From NCBI GenBank assembly GCA_019455045.1, contig JACFND010000013.1, positions 1 through 56,142 on the forward strand: 56,142 nucleotides of DNA, read 5' to 3'. The DNA is from Flavobacteriia bacterium (GTDB lineage: Bacteria; Bacteroidota; Bacteroidia; Flavobacteriales; Weeksellaceae). Shown here piece after piece: positions 1-9,257 of the stretch (position 1 is the first letter of the stretch; every line of letters starts with the position of its first letter). The position numbers and the translations under genes are program-made. The notes below the pieces were generated by a model that searched no databases, was not told where the DNA came from, and saw only the letters and a program-made list of their open reading frames with translations.

Positions 1-4
1 CGTG

Positions 5-36
5 CAAAGGTAAGAATCTTTTCTTTCTGTGCAACT
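5..36 (-). promoter_or_regulatory. Leftward Bacteroidetes promoter at window edge
   Basis: On the minus strand the -7 box TACCTTTG (12 down to 5) is followed by GCAC. A GTTG -33 element (36 down to 33) lies 20 bases upstream. This fits the Bacteroidetes consensus TTTG/TTG-N17-23-TAnnTTTG. The gene it drives lies left of the window. A box followed by GCAC, with an A-rich upstream tract, is typical of strong stable-RNA promoters in flavobacteria, so an RNA operon is possible but not shown. Confidence 0.55.
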
Positions 37-134
37 TTTTTTGCGAAATTTATTTCTTCCGCTTTTTTCAATCCCCTCCGAAACCGCTCTTCCGGTTCCT
101 TCAGGCCCCCTTCAATTCTTATCAAAAAGGAGTG

Positions 135-163
135 CAAAGATACACTCAAATTTGAACTTCAAA
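135..163 (-). promoter_or_regulatory. Second leftward promoter, upstream of the first
   Basis: The minus strand reads TTTG (163 down to 160), 17 bases, then TATCTTTG (142 down to 135), again followed by GCAC. With the promoter at 5-36 it makes a tandem pair firing out of the left edge. The 1-284 stretch holds no convincing coding sequence. A weak hairpin (AACCG/CGGTT) lies around base 90 in the leader between the promoters. Confidence 0.55.
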
Positions 164-284
164 AATAAAATCGAACTATTTTTTTGTTGGTTTTCAACAA
201 TTGAAAAATCCAAAATTTCATTCGTCTTGAATTCAGTGATTTAAAAAATCGGAACTGACCAATGTCAGCCGTTTCAATCCGGTT

Positions 285-1622
285 TTATTCCCTGGTCACT
301 TTGATACTTTTAATCAAATTACCGGATATCACCTTTATAATATATATACCCGATGGAAAATTTGAAAAATCAATTCTGTTTGATTTCGGCTGATTGAAGT
401 TTTTCAATAATTTCCCGTCAACCGAATAAACCGAAACCCGATTGATCGGAATATCGGTTTCCAGGGTTAAAAAATCACGGACAGGATTGGGATATACCGA
501 AATTTTATCCTTTTCAACCTGACCGATTCCCATCTCCAATCCTTTTATCTTATAAACTTTGCCGCTACCGAGAACATACAGCTCTCCTTCTGCATCCTGT
601 CCAAACGAAGTGAGATTGATTCCGGTGTTCAAAACAAATTCAAGATTGTTGTCCTGATCGATCCAGCCGATTTCACCCGAACAGTAATCACCAAAAATGT
701 ATTTGCCAACCAGATTGTAAAATTTATTGCCTCTGTAAACATAACCACCGGTAATCGAACAGCGGCCGTTGGTGTGTGAATAAACTGCTATCGGAAAAAT
801 CATATCATCGGGCGAGCCGCAACCGGTAGTGTTGTATGGATTGTTTCCCTCATAACATCTCCAGCCGTAATTAAGACCCGCTGCATTGGCCGGCTCCCGA
901 TTGACTTCTTCATATTGGTTTTGACCCACATCTGCAATCAGCAGTTCACCGGTTTCACGGTCAAATGAAAATTTCCACGGATTTCTGAGACCATAAGCCC
1001 AAATCTCGGGTGCAGAACCTTCCACAAACGGATTGTCAGACGGTATGGCATAAGACTCTCCGCTGACATCTATTCTCAACAATTTTCCGAGCAGCACCTC
1101 GGTGTTCTGACCGTTTCCAAACGGGTCTCCACCGCTTCCGCCGTCACCGGTCGAAATCCACAGATAACCGTCGTCTCCAAAATGAAGACTTCCGCCATTG
1201 TGATTGGTAAACGGCTGTTCATAAGTCAGCAGAATTTCAGCGGCAGTATCAGCTATATCCGGATCACTGCTGACATGATATCTGGCAATTACCGAATTTC
1301 CGTCCACATCAGTATAATTGACATAAAATCTGCCGGTCTCAGGGTAATCCGGTGCAAAGGCCAATCCGAGCAAGCCTCTTTCACCGCCGGTCGAAACCAA
1401 ATCGGACAGGTCGAGGAACGGCAAAGAATTCACTGAACCGTCTGAATTAAGAATTTTAATCTTTCCGTTCTGCTCAACAACAAATACACGCTGATCGCCT
1501 GCGTGCGAAAGTTCTACAGGCGAATTGAAGCCCTGAGCAAAGAGTTCGATTGAAATATCCTGAGCTTTTGTACACGAAGTCAAAAGCATTATAAAGGCGA
1601 AAAAAGTAACTCGAAACATCAT
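285..1622 (-). CDS. Exported PQQ-dependent sugar dehydrogenase with T9SS sorting domain
   Basis: A 445-residue glucose/sorbosone dehydrogenase-family protein, a six-bladed beta-propeller that oxidises sugars with pyrroloquinoline quinone. Visible family marks are HNGGS (141-145), ISTGDGGSGGDPFGNG near 156-170, GLRNPW (211-216) and IADVGQNQYEE (229-239), with conserved Cys near 256 and 268. The N-terminus is a signal peptide ending LLTSC (C17), which could also serve as a lipobox. The last 70 residues (from VYPNP at 376 to the end) form a typical T9SS type A sorting domain, so export by the type IX system to the cell surface or medium is expected. The gene stands alone. Family assignment is sure. 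The substrate, and lipidation versus secretion, are not. Confidence 0.9.
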   Translation of the reverse strand: MMFRVTFFAFIMLLTSCTKAQDISIELFAQGFNSPVELSHAGDQRVFVVEQNGKIKILNSDGSVNSLPFLDLSDLVSTGGERGLLGLAFAPDYPETGRFYVNYTDVDGNSVIARYHVSSDPDIADTAAEILLTYEQPFTNHNGGSLHFGDDGYLWISTGDGGSGGDPFGNGQNTEVLLGKLLRIDVSGESYAIPSDNPFVEGSAPEIWAYGLRNPWKFSFDRETGELLIADVGQNQYEEVNREPANAAGLNYGWRCYEGNNPYNTTGCGSPDDMIFPIAVYSHTNGRCSITGGYVYRGNKFYNLVGKYIFGDYCSGEIGWIDQDNNLEFVLNTGINLTSFGQDAEGELYVLGSGKVYKIKGLEMGIGQVEKDKISVYPNPVRDFLTLETDIPINRVSVYSVDGKLLKNFNQPKSNRIDFSNFPSGIYIIKVISGNLIKSIKVTRE

Positions 1623-1764
1623 CTGATCATTTTTAGAGGGTTATAAATTTAGTGAGAAAAATTGAATTTTATTCTGAAAACCGATGAAATAATCTGTTAT
1701 TCCAATGAATTCATACAGAAATACTTTCCAATTATACAATCGGAAAGGTGTTTGCCGAAAAAAG

Positions 1765-1797
1765 TTGGTCAGTTCTTGTTATTTATATCTAACTTTA
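1765..1797 (+). promoter_or_regulatory. Promoter of the LytTR two-component operon
   Basis: TTG (1765-1767), 22 bases, then TAACTTTA (1790-1797), one base off the TAnnTTTG consensus, 30 bases before the regulator ATG. The same -7 variant TAACTTTA occurs before the small ORF at 12116. Confidence 0.4.
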
Positions 1798-1827
1798 GGA
1801 CTGTTAAAAAAACATTTGCAAACGAGC

Positions 1828-2550
1828 ATGATCAAACTTGTAATTGTCGATGATGAAGTGAATGCATTGAAAAGTCTGGAATGGGAAATTCAGAACTTCA
1901 GTAAGGATTTTGAAATCATTGCTACTTTCACAAATCCGGAAGAGGCGATTTCATACATCAGAAAAAATGTGGTTGACTGTGTTTTTGTTGACATTGAAAT
2001 GCCGCAAATGGACGGTCTGCAGTTTCTCAGATCATTCGGCTGCCGTGATTTTCTGGCTGTAATTGTCACAGCTTATGCCCAATATGCGATTCAGGCGATC
2101 AAAGAAGAAGCATTTGATTATCTGCTGAAACCAATAGATACTGAGGATCTGACTGTTACGCTTGACAAAATCAAAAATAAAATCATTCAGGAAAAACAGT
2201 TGCAGCCGGCGATATTGAATAAACTGAATTCAAAAATTCCAATTTCGACCAACGGCAAAATACTTTATGTGAATCCGAAAAAGATTGTTTACTGTGAAGG
2301 CGACGGGAATTACACAAAAATATTTCTTGAATGCGGAGACTCAATCTATATAACCAAAAAGATCAAAGAAATTCAGGAAATACTTCCCCAGGATCTGTTT
2401 TTTCGGGTTCACAACTCGTTTATTATCAACATCACAATGGTTAAGGAGTTTTTAAAGACAGACAGTTATGTCATTCTTGAAAATGACAAGAAAATTCCTG
2501 TTTCCAGAAACAAAAAAAATACATTTTTAGACATTTTCCAGCATGGGTGA
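1828..2550 (+). CDS. LytTR-family response regulator
   Basis: A 240-residue cytoplasmic regulator. The receiver domain (1-120) starts IKLVIVDDE and has the phospho-acceptor Asp55 in VDIEMPQMDG, T81 and K101 of LLKP. The LytTR DNA-binding domain (about 143-240) includes YCEGDGNYTKIFL and FFRVHNSFIIN. The start is the ATG at 1828, right at the receiver beta-1 strand. An ATG at 1705 would add about 41 residues unlike any receiver domain. The gene overlaps the downstream kinase gene by 8 bases, so the two are cotranslated partners. Target genes cannot be read from the sequence. Confidence 0.93.
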   Translation: MIKLVIVDDEVNALKSLEWEIQNFSKDFEIIATFTNPEEAISYIRKNVVDCVFVDIEMPQMDGLQFLRSFGCRDFLAVIVTAYAQYAIQAIKEEAFDYLLKPIDTEDLTVTLDKIKNKIIQEKQLQPAILNKLNSKIPISTNGKILYVNPKKIVYCEGDGNYTKIFLECGDSIYITKKIKEIQEILPQDLFFRVHNSFIINITMVKEFLKTDSYVILENDKKIPVSRNKKNTFLDIFQHG

Positions 2551-4018
2551 TATTGCATCCTACATCTTTATTTGGCATTTTCTGATCGGAGCGCTGTCAA
2601 TTTTGGCATTGCTTGGCTGGCTGGTCTACATACAATCGGGTGAGAAGAGTTTTCTTTATTACGGTGTTTACTCAACTCTTGTGTTGGGTTATCTTATTTT
2701 TAAAACTCCGGATATGCTGTATGAATCAGAACTTCAGGCTGCATTTTATGAATCCCGTTATCAGCCTTTGAGTTATTTTATTCAGGTTTTGTTTTATCAT
2801 TTTTATTTTTATTTTGTCATCTATTTTCTTGAACTTCACGAACGGATTCCCGGTTTTGTGAATAAGCTGAAAAAGATAATCACAATCATTTTGGTTATCT
2901 CATTTTTATTTTTTCTATACAGCATTATCGTATTCAACCCCGATCTTTATTTCAATTTCTTCACCTTCGGTTATATGCCGGTAATTCTCATTGTATCCGT
3001 CGTTACGATGGTTAAAATTATGCAGGTAAAAGGCGAATTAAAATATTACATCCTCATCGGAACTTCGATTTATATCGTTTTTGCGCTGATAGCAATGTAT
3101 TACACGATCAATCCGGGCAATATGCAGGCGCCGCTCGCATTTTTCTTTGTCGGTCTGATCATTGAAAATATCGCCTTTTCGATGGGTCTGTCAACCAAGG
3201 TCAGAGGATGGTACAACAAGATGATTTTTCATTTCAGGGAAAACGTAAGGATGAGAAGAAATCAGTATGAAATTCTTGAAAAAGAACTTCAGATAAAAGA
3301 AAAGGAAATCATTGAAATGACCCGTCAGGCAGAAAAAGAAAAGCTTGAAAAAGTAGAATCAGATTACAACAACGAAATCAGAAGACTTCAGTTGGACCTG
3401 CTTAAAAATCAGATGAATCCGCATTTTATATTCAATGCGCTTACTTCGGTCAAGGTATTTCTGATTGACAATGACAAAAAGAAAGCGGTATTTTATCTCA
3501 ATAAATTTTCAAAACTGATTCGGAAAATGCTCGACAGCTATCGGGTTGAGTCATACACGCTTGAGGAAGAAATTGATATACTGAAGCTGTATCTTTCGAT
3601 TGAAAACATACGGTTCAATTCTGAAATCGATATTGTTTTTTCAATCGATCCGGAAGTGGATCTCAAATCGATCAAAATTCCGCCGATGCTGCTCCAACCG
3701 TTTGTTGAAAACGCAATCTGGCACGGACTGATGCTTAAAACCGATGGTGTCAAAGAAGTGATCATTCAGGTTTCCAAAGAAGGAAAAAACTGTTTTATGA
3801 TCATTGAAGACAACGGAATCGGCAGGGCAAAATCTCAGGAATCACAGAAAAACAGAGCTTTGAAAAAGAATTCGTACGGTCTGAAACTGGTACAGGAAAG
3901 ACTGGATCTGTTCAACAAACAGAACGAGTTTAACTATCATTACAAAGTTTTTGATCTGACCGATGCAGAGAACAATCCAAGCGGAACAAGAATTTTGATC
4001 AGTTTTGAAAAGAAATGA
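2543..4018 (+). CDS. LytS/YehU-type sensor histidine kinase with 7TM sensor
   Basis: A 491-residue membrane kinase. Residues 1-215 hold about seven hydrophobic helices (7TM-DISM-like sensor). A charged coiled coil (225-285) follows, then the His_kinase domain with QMNPHFIFNAL (phospho-acceptor H294). The ATPase domain has the N-box LLQPFVENAIWHGLM (about 381-397) and the G-box EDNGIGRAKS (about 422-431). These kinases phosphorylate LytTR regulators. The ATG lies inside the end of the regulator gene, giving an 8-base overlap. The signal sensed is unknown. Confidence 0.93.
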   Translation: MGDIASYIFIWHFLIGALSILALLGWLVYIQSGEKSFLYYGVYSTLVLGYLIFKTPDMLYESELQAAFYESRYQPLSYFIQVLFYHFYFYFVIYFLELHERIPGFVNKLKKIITIILVISFLFFLYSIIVFNPDLYFNFFTFGYMPVILIVSVVTMVKIMQVKGELKYYILIGTSIYIVFALIAMYYTINPGNMQAPLAFFFVGLIIENIAFSMGLSTKVRGWYNKMIFHFRENVRMRRNQYEILEKELQIKEKEIIEMTRQAEKEKLEKVESDYNNEIRRLQLDLLKNQMNPHFIFNALTSVKVFLIDNDKKKAVFYLNKFSKLIRKMLDSYRVESYTLEEEIDILKLYLSIENIRFNSEIDIVFSIDPEVDLKSIKIPPMLLQPFVENAIWHGLMLKTDGVKEVIIQVSKEGKNCFMIIEDNGIGRAKSQESQKNRALKKNSYGLKLVQERLDLFNKQNEFNYHYKVFDLTDAENNPSGTRILISFEKK

Positions 4019-4459
4019 ATCTGCAAATTATACAATTAAAGCATCCAACTATACAAATGCATATCACAGTTAATAAAATAATTCTTTATTTTTACCCTCA
4101 GAATTTCAAAGAGAAGAGACGCTCATTTTAAACCAACCTAGCATTTTGATTGCCTTTTATTCCTAATCAGGTAATCACCGGACTGCATAAATTATTATTC
4201 ACCCAACCAATTGACCAACCGGACTAAAAAATGTGACAACTGTCGTTTTACTGAATCAGGGCCCTCTCTGTTATAAAGTGAGATCACAGTTTGGATTTGA
4301 CTGATTTGATACTGATGTGAGAAGGTTAATCCTCGAATTATTTCCAATTATTAACTTTCTTTAGAGAAATACTTAACTCACTTGACAAGAAAAAAATCAA
4401 TCAGATCCGAAAAACAATCCGGATCGTGATTTCAAAAATGATTGACTGCAGTCAAAAAG
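4019..4459. other. Non-coding gap with a hairpin
   Basis: About 440 bases without a convincing gene. The longest ATG-started frame seen is 24 codons with no recognisable features. The stretch holds an inverted repeat GATCCG/CGGATC (4404-4409 and 4420-4425) and runs into the terminator at 4460. It is unusually long for this compact region. Confidence 0.5.
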
Positions 4460-4490
4460 AAAATGGATGTGTGTGCATCCATTTTTTTTT
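4460..4490. terminator. Bidirectional intrinsic terminator
   Basis: A perfect 10-bp stem AAAATGGATG / CATCCATTTT (4460-4469 and 4476-4485) with a TGTGTG loop is flanked by A- and T-runs. It lies before the stop of the leftward glycosyltransferase gene and can also close rightward transcription. Confidence 0.8.
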
Positions 4491-4506
4491 TGCACTAAAC
4501 TTAAGC

Positions 4507-5802
4507 TCAAATCCGAACCAATACTGCTGCAAGTTTTTTTGTGATTTCTTTTCTTGAAAATTGTTCAATCAATCCTGATTCCTGTTTCGACTGACCTGAT
4601 TTGAATTCACCGTAAACTTCCTGAATATAAGTCTTCGTTCCTTCTTTATCAGAATGTTCAAAATATTCTCCGGTCTTTGTCTGATTCAAAATCCTCAAAA
4701 CATCACCGTCTTCCGGACCGATTGCAATGATCGGATTTCGTGCAGCCAAATATTCAAACAGTTTTCCGGGAATGATCCCCTTTGATTTGGAATCCGGAAA
4801 ATTTGTAAGCAACAGCAATTCTGAATTGACAATACCTTCAACAGCCGTCTGATGATTGACATAGCCGTGTTTTTTTAGATATTTTAACAATCCGTTTTCG
4901 GCAATCGTTTCCTCAACTTCTGCACTCAGTATGCCGTAAAAATTGATTTCGAGTTGGTTTCTGAATTCATCATTTTGATCTGTCAGCTCTTTTAATGCTT
5001 TCCACAATTCAACCGGATTTCGGGCCGATTCAAGATTGCCCGAATAACTGATTCTGAATTTCTGATTTTGAATTTTCTTTTCAATTTTAAAATCATCTTC
5101 CTCATAACCGTTTGTAACAACTTCTGTTTTGACAGCGCCGATTTTGGTGTAATTCTCGGCATCTGAAAAACTTGTAGCCAAAACACAATCAGCAGTTTTA
5201 ATTACTGATTTTTCCAGTTCTTTATGTTTTTTCTCTGAATTTTTTGTCAGTTTCAATTCGGAATGATAGCTGATCTGAGTCCAGGGATCACGAAAATCCG
5301 CAATCCATTTCAAATCGGGATATTTCTTTTTCAATTCCAAACCGATCAGATGCATACTGTGCGGCGGACCGGTAGTAACCACTGTATCAATTTGATTTTC
5401 TTTCAGATAATTACTCAAAAATTTAACTGAAGGTTTGACCCAAAATTTTCTGGCATCGGGTATAAAAAAATTTCCTCTGATATAAACCGACAGTCTCGTC
5501 AGCAATGACTGTTTTTCTTTTTTTTCAAATCTTCCGGCTTTGTATTCCTTTGATTTCGGATTGAAAAATTCAGCCAGCCGATAAGGTTCCCAAATCGGGG
5601 TTTTTACGACTTTCAAACCCTTAGGCAGTTTTTCCAAAAGACTGTTGTCAATCATCGGATAGGACGGATTCTCTGGTGTATAAATGATTGGTTCTATTCC
5701 GTATTCCGGCAGATATTCCGCGAATTTCAGCCAGCGCTGTACGCCCGGTCCGCCCGCAGGAGGCCAGTAATAAGTGACGATAAGAACCTTTTTGGAATCC
5801 AC
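4507..5802 (-). CDS. Glycosyltransferase, family 4 type
   Basis: A 431-residue cytoplasmic GT-B fold enzyme. The N-terminal domain opens VLIVTYYWPPAGGPGVQRW, the typical start of flavobacterial surface-polysaccharide glycosyltransferases. The C-terminal Rossmann half contains RISYSGNLESARNP (about 252-265) and the nucleotide-sugar region GIIPGKLFEYLAARNPIIAIG (about 339-359). The glutamate of KLFEYLAARNP corresponds to the donor-binding EX7E region. It probably transfers a sugar from a nucleotide donor to a surface glycan. It is a single gene, not in a visible polysaccharide cluster, so donor and acceptor cannot be inferred. Confidence 0.85.
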   Translation of the reverse strand: MDSKKVLIVTYYWPPAGGPGVQRWLKFAEYLPEYGIEPIIYTPENPSYPMIDNSLLEKLPKGLKVVKTPIWEPYRLAEFFNPKSKEYKAGRFEKKEKQSLLTRLSVYIRGNFFIPDARKFWVKPSVKFLSNYLKENQIDTVVTTGPPHSMHLIGLELKKKYPDLKWIADFRDPWTQISYHSELKLTKNSEKKHKELEKSVIKTADCVLATSFSDAENYTKIGAVKTEVVTNGYEEDDFKIEKKIQNQKFRISYSGNLESARNPVELWKALKELTDQNDEFRNQLEINFYGILSAEVEETIAENGLLKYLKKHGYVNHQTAVEGIVNSELLLLTNFPDSKSKGIIPGKLFEYLAARNPIIAIGPEDGDVLRILNQTKTGEYFEHSDKEGTKTYIQEVYGEFKSGQSKQESGLIEQFSRKEITKKLAAVLVRI

Positions 5803-5937
5803 AATCTGAATTTTGGCTGTTAAAATTAATGCTTTTTGCCGACTGCCAAATTTTATCAGCTCCGAATTTTATTCTTTGACTTTGAATCTTTGTACATTGG
5901 ACAGATTTAATTAGTTTTGTGAGCTTAATAAAAACAA

Positions 5938-7326
5938 ATGAAAATTCGAAATCTGATTGTTTTTGGCCTGATCGGTCTGCTGTTTGGAATTTCATCATGT
6001 CGTGATGATTTTGATTATGACATCGCATCAAAAAACCTGAGTTTTTCAAGCGACACGCTGAATTTGGATACCATTTTCAATCATACCAATTCACAGACTT
6101 ACAAGCTGACGATTCACAATCACGAAAATAAGGATATCCAAATCCCAAGGATTTATCTGTCGCGTGGCGAATCTTCTTTTTTCAAACTGAATGTGGACGG
6201 CATGCCCGGTTATGATTTTGAAAATGTTGCCATCCGAAAGAAAGACAGCATTTTTGTTTTTGTTGAAATTGCAGCCGGCGAAGCACCCGTTATTCCCGAA
6301 TACGAAGATGAAATCAATCTGGATACGGATGCCGGACATCAGCAGATCAAACTGATGGCTTATATTGAAAAGGCAAAATTTTACAATACAGAAGAGAGCG
6401 ACAATTATCAGTTGATTGAAACCAATTGGGACAGCGAATATTCAAGAGTTTTGTTTGGGAAAGTAAATGCATCAAATCTGAACATCGGTTCAAAAACCAG
6501 GATTTATTTACATAAAAACGCCGAACTGAACATCAGCGGTCAGCTGAATGTAAACGGAAGTTTGGGCAATGAGGTGATTTTTAGAACCGACCGTATGGAC
6601 GAAAGGTCTGATTCACTGCCGGATCAATGGGGGAAAATCAAAATCAAATCAGATAATTTCAGTGTCGAAAATTCGATTGATTATGCAATCATCAAAAGCG
6701 GAAACATAGGTCTGGAGGTTGAAAATTCAAAATTGAATCTGAAAAATACAAAGATTCTCAACAGTCAGGAAATTGGTCTTTATACCAGAAATTCGATTGT
6801 CAGAGGTGAAAATGTCGTGGTCAGCCACAGCAATCTTGCTTCGCTGGCGGTTGAAGGCCGCGATGTACAGTTTATCCATTCCACTTTTGCAAATTATTTC
6901 AATATCGGTCAGGGCGGCGGCGGAAATTACAGTCTGTATCTCGGCAATACCGATAATGACGGAAACAATATACCGCTGACTCAGGCCAATTTCTACAACT
7001 GTATTTTTTACGGCAGATCAGCAAATGCGATCGTGTTTGACAATACAGGAAACAGTTCATTCAGCCATGATTTTAAAAACAATGTGATTCGTCTTGATTT
7101 TCCAAATGAAGTCAGTGGAATTGACAATACCAATCTGATTGATAAGGATCCGATGTTTGTAAATCCCGGATTTGGTAAAAATGATTTCAGACTGCTGATT
7201 GATTCACCTGCTTTGGGCTTGGGTGATCCCGGCCATGCAGCGATGGTTCCATTTGACATACTGAATATGCCGAGAACCTTCTCTCCCACTCCCGGTGCTT
7301 ATCAGGATGCGGTTGATCCGGATTGA
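5938..7326 (+). CDS. Lipoprotein with beta-helix-like C-terminus
   Basis: A 462-residue surface or periplasmic lipoprotein. The signal peptide ends in the lipobox GISSC (C21). Residues 35-145 look like an Ig-like domain (LSFSSDTLNLDTIFNHTNSQ and following). From about 170 on the chain is repetitive with short hydrophobic strands, Asn/Ser turns (KLNLKNTKILNSQEIGLYT) and GGGGNYSLYLGN, as in right-handed parallel beta-helices. The end (SPALGLGDPG, TPGAYQ) matches the close of choice-of-anchor Q/pectate-lyase-like domains. No catalytic residues can be assigned. It is a conserved flavobacterial type of unknown role, divergent from the glycosyltransferase gene. Confidence 0.75.
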   Translation: MKIRNLIVFGLIGLLFGISSCRDDFDYDIASKNLSFSSDTLNLDTIFNHTNSQTYKLTIHNHENKDIQIPRIYLSRGESSFFKLNVDGMPGYDFENVAIRKKDSIFVFVEIAAGEAPVIPEYEDEINLDTDAGHQQIKLMAYIEKAKFYNTEESDNYQLIETNWDSEYSRVLFGKVNASNLNIGSKTRIYLHKNAELNISGQLNVNGSLGNEVIFRTDRMDERSDSLPDQWGKIKIKSDNFSVENSIDYAIIKSGNIGLEVENSKLNLKNTKILNSQEIGLYTRNSIVRGENVVVSHSNLASLAVEGRDVQFIHSTFANYFNIGQGGGGNYSLYLGNTDNDGNNIPLTQANFYNCIFYGRSANAIVFDNTGNSSFSHDFKNNVIRLDFPNEVSGIDNTNLIDKDPMFVNPGFGKNDFRLLIDSPALGLGDPGHAAMVPFDILNMPRTFSPTPGAYQDAVDPD

Positions 7327-7344
7327 TACTGAATTATAAAATAC

Positions 7345-7382
7345 AAAAAGACGGAATCCAAATCGGGTTCCGTCTTTTTTTT
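7345..7382. terminator. Bidirectional intrinsic terminator
   Basis: The stem AAAAAGACGGAA / TTCCGTCTTTTT (7345-7356 and 7368-7379) is followed by more T. It separates the convergent lipoprotein and M42 peptidase genes. Confidence 0.85.
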
Positions 7383-7400
7383 GACCAATTTATTTTCTTT

Positions 7401-8486
7401 TTAAAAATATTTGAAGTTGTGTTTATTCTTAATCTTTTTCACTGCTTCATACATCAGTTTGATCGTATTTTCAACATCATTTTTATGAACCATTTCAACC
7501 GTTGTGTGCATATATCTCAACGGAAGCGAAATCAGCGCTGACGGGACGCCGCCGTTGCTGTATGCAAAAGCATCCGTATCGGTTCCGGTCACACGGCTGC
7601 TCGCTGCACGCTGAAACGGAATCTTTTTTGATTCTGCCGCATCAATGATCAGCTCTCTCAGTTTGTTGTGAACTGCGGGCGCATAATAAATCACAGGTCC
7701 GTCGCCGCATTTCTGATCGCCTTCTTTGTTTTTGTTCATTTTTGGAGTTGACGAATCATGGGTCACATCGGTAACGATTGCAACATCCGGCTGAATGGTT
7801 TTTGTAATCATTTCTGCTCCTCTCAAACCAACCTCTTCCTGAACAGAATTGGTGAAATACAAACCAAAATCAATCTTGTCTTTGTTCTGATGAATCATCC
7901 TTGCCACTTCCGCAATCATAAATCCGCCGATCCGGTTGTCGAGCGCACGGCAGACAAAATAATTGTCGTTCAGTATCATAAATTCATCCGGGTAAGTAAT
8001 CACACAACCCACATGGATACCGAGTTTTTCAACCGCTTCTTTTGAATCTGCACCACAGTCGATCCAGATGGTATCTGTCTTTGGCAATTCGTCCTTTTCA
8101 CCGATTCTGACATGGATGGCTGGCCAGCCGAAAACACCTTTGACAATTCCTTTTTTTGTGTGGATATTTACCCGTTTTGAAGGTGCGATTACCGCATCTG
8201 AACCTCCGTTTCGGATTACATAGATCATTCCTTCTTTGGTGATATGGTTCACATACCACGAGATTTCGTCGGCATGCGCTTCGAGGACTACCTTATATTT
8301 TGCATCAGGATTGATAATTCCGTATGCGGTTCCGTAATTATCAGATCTGATTTCGTCCACATAAGGTTTGATGTATTCTGTCCAAACTTTCTGACCAGGT
8401 GTTTCATAACCGGTCGGCGAACTTGTGTTGAGATAATTTTCAAGAAAATCGATTGATTTTTTTGAAAAGAAATTTGTTTTTGGCAT
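7401..8486 (-). CDS. M42-family metallo-aminopeptidase
   Basis: A 361-residue cytoplasmic dinuclear zinc aminopeptidase of the FrvX/PepA-like M42 family. Metal and catalytic marks in order are the His in VLEAHADE (about 71), the bridging Asp in RALDNRIGG (about 182), Glu-Glu in SVQEEVGLRGAE (about 213-214), Asp in VTDVTHD (about 239) and the late His in YMHTTVEMVHK (about 327). It trims N-terminal residues from peptides. The length matches the family (about 350). The gene stands alone, converging on the lipoprotein gene. Confidence 0.93.
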   Translation of the reverse strand: MPKTNFFSKKSIDFLENYLNTSSPTGYETPGQKVWTEYIKPYVDEIRSDNYGTAYGIINPDAKYKVVLEAHADEISWYVNHITKEGMIYVIRNGGSDAVIAPSKRVNIHTKKGIVKGVFGWPAIHVRIGEKDELPKTDTIWIDCGADSKEAVEKLGIHVGCVITYPDEFMILNDNYFVCRALDNRIGGFMIAEVARMIHQNKDKIDFGLYFTNSVQEEVGLRGAEMITKTIQPDVAIVTDVTHDSSTPKMNKNKEGDQKCGDGPVIYYAPAVHNKLRELIIDAAESKKIPFQRAASSRVTGTDTDAFAYSNGGVPSALISLPLRYMHTTVEMVHKNDVENTIKLMYEAVKKIKNKHNFKYF

Positions 8487-8544
8487 TTAAATCTAATTTT
8501 TACAAATTTAATTAATTGGGAACAATTTTTGCTAATCCAGGCGT

Positions 8545-9180
8545 ATGGATTGGAAATTTCTACTGTTCTTATTTTTTGCAATACCTCATTGCTCGGCACA
8601 GATTGTGACTCAAAACAATCAGGAAATAGAAGCCGAACTGGCTGAAATGGATTCAATTTCTGATGATGAACTTCAGATTTTTGACACCATTCAGTTGGGT
8701 GATGCAAGAGTTCTTCATTTGAATCTGAAGACAGATATGGAAAAGAAATACTATGTCTGGTTGAGAAGAAGGGTACGTGATGTCTGGCCTTTTGTTAAAG
8801 TTGCAGTAGAAGAATACAATTCAATCCAGGATACTTCAAAATATTTCTCAAACAACAGAGAGAGAAAAAGATACATCAAAAATAGACAGGCGATTCTTGC
8901 CGATCAGTTTGAAGACAGATTAAAAAATCTTACCCTGTCGAGAGGTCAGATTCTGATCAAACTGATCAATCGGGAGACTGATAAAACTGCATACGAAATC
9001 ATAAAAGAACTGAGAGGCGGAGTAAATGCTTTTCTCTGGAATTCCACCGGAGGCGCATTCAATCTGGATTTAAAGACCGAATACGATCCGCACCGAACCC
9101 GTGAAGATCTTTATATAGAAGTTATTCTGCTCAAAGATTTTCAGTCAGGCCGACTCGAACCGATTCGTGATTTTGACTGA
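8545..9180 (+). CDS. DUF4294 family exported protein
   Basis: A 211-residue protein with an N-terminal signal peptide (hydrophobic LLFLFFAIPHCSAQ, cleavage probably after CSAQ). Then comes the DUF4294 domain of Bacteroidetes (about 60-190) with YYVWLRRRVRDVWPFVKVA, LTLSRGQILIKLINRETDKT and FNLDLKTEYDP. Its function is unknown. The charged, helical domain is likely periplasmic. It lies upstream of pfkA, which has its own promoter. I recognise the family but no function. Confidence 0.85.
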   Translation: MDWKFLLFLFFAIPHCSAQIVTQNNQEIEAELAEMDSISDDELQIFDTIQLGDARVLHLNLKTDMEKKYYVWLRRRVRDVWPFVKVAVEEYNSIQDTSKYFSNNRERKRYIKNRQAILADQFEDRLKNLTLSRGQILIKLINRETDKTAYEIIKELRGGVNAFLWNSTGGAFNLDLKTEYDPHRTREDLYIEVILLKDFQSGRLEPIRDFD

Positions 9181-9224
9181 TCATCTTTCGACTGTAATTG
9201 TTTTCTGATGCAGCTTTGATTTAT

Positions 9225-9232
9225 TATATTTG
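9225..9232 (+). promoter_or_regulatory. -7 box for pfkA-gapA
   Basis: TATATTTG matches TAnnTTTG exactly, 26 bases before the pfkA GTG. A TTG at 9198-9200 lies 24 bases upstream, slightly far for a -33 element. Confidence 0.55.
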
Positions 9233-9257
9233 CAATTCAATAAAATACGCCATTTGA

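Noticed and set aside
29..244. 71-codon open frame at the left end
   Set aside because: Phe/Ser-rich with no family likeness; it overlaps two opposite-strand promoters in a non-coding leader region.
5648..6049. 133-codon leftward frame between the glycosyltransferase and the lipoprotein genes
   Set aside because: It overlaps the starts of two well-supported divergent genes and has no recognisable features.
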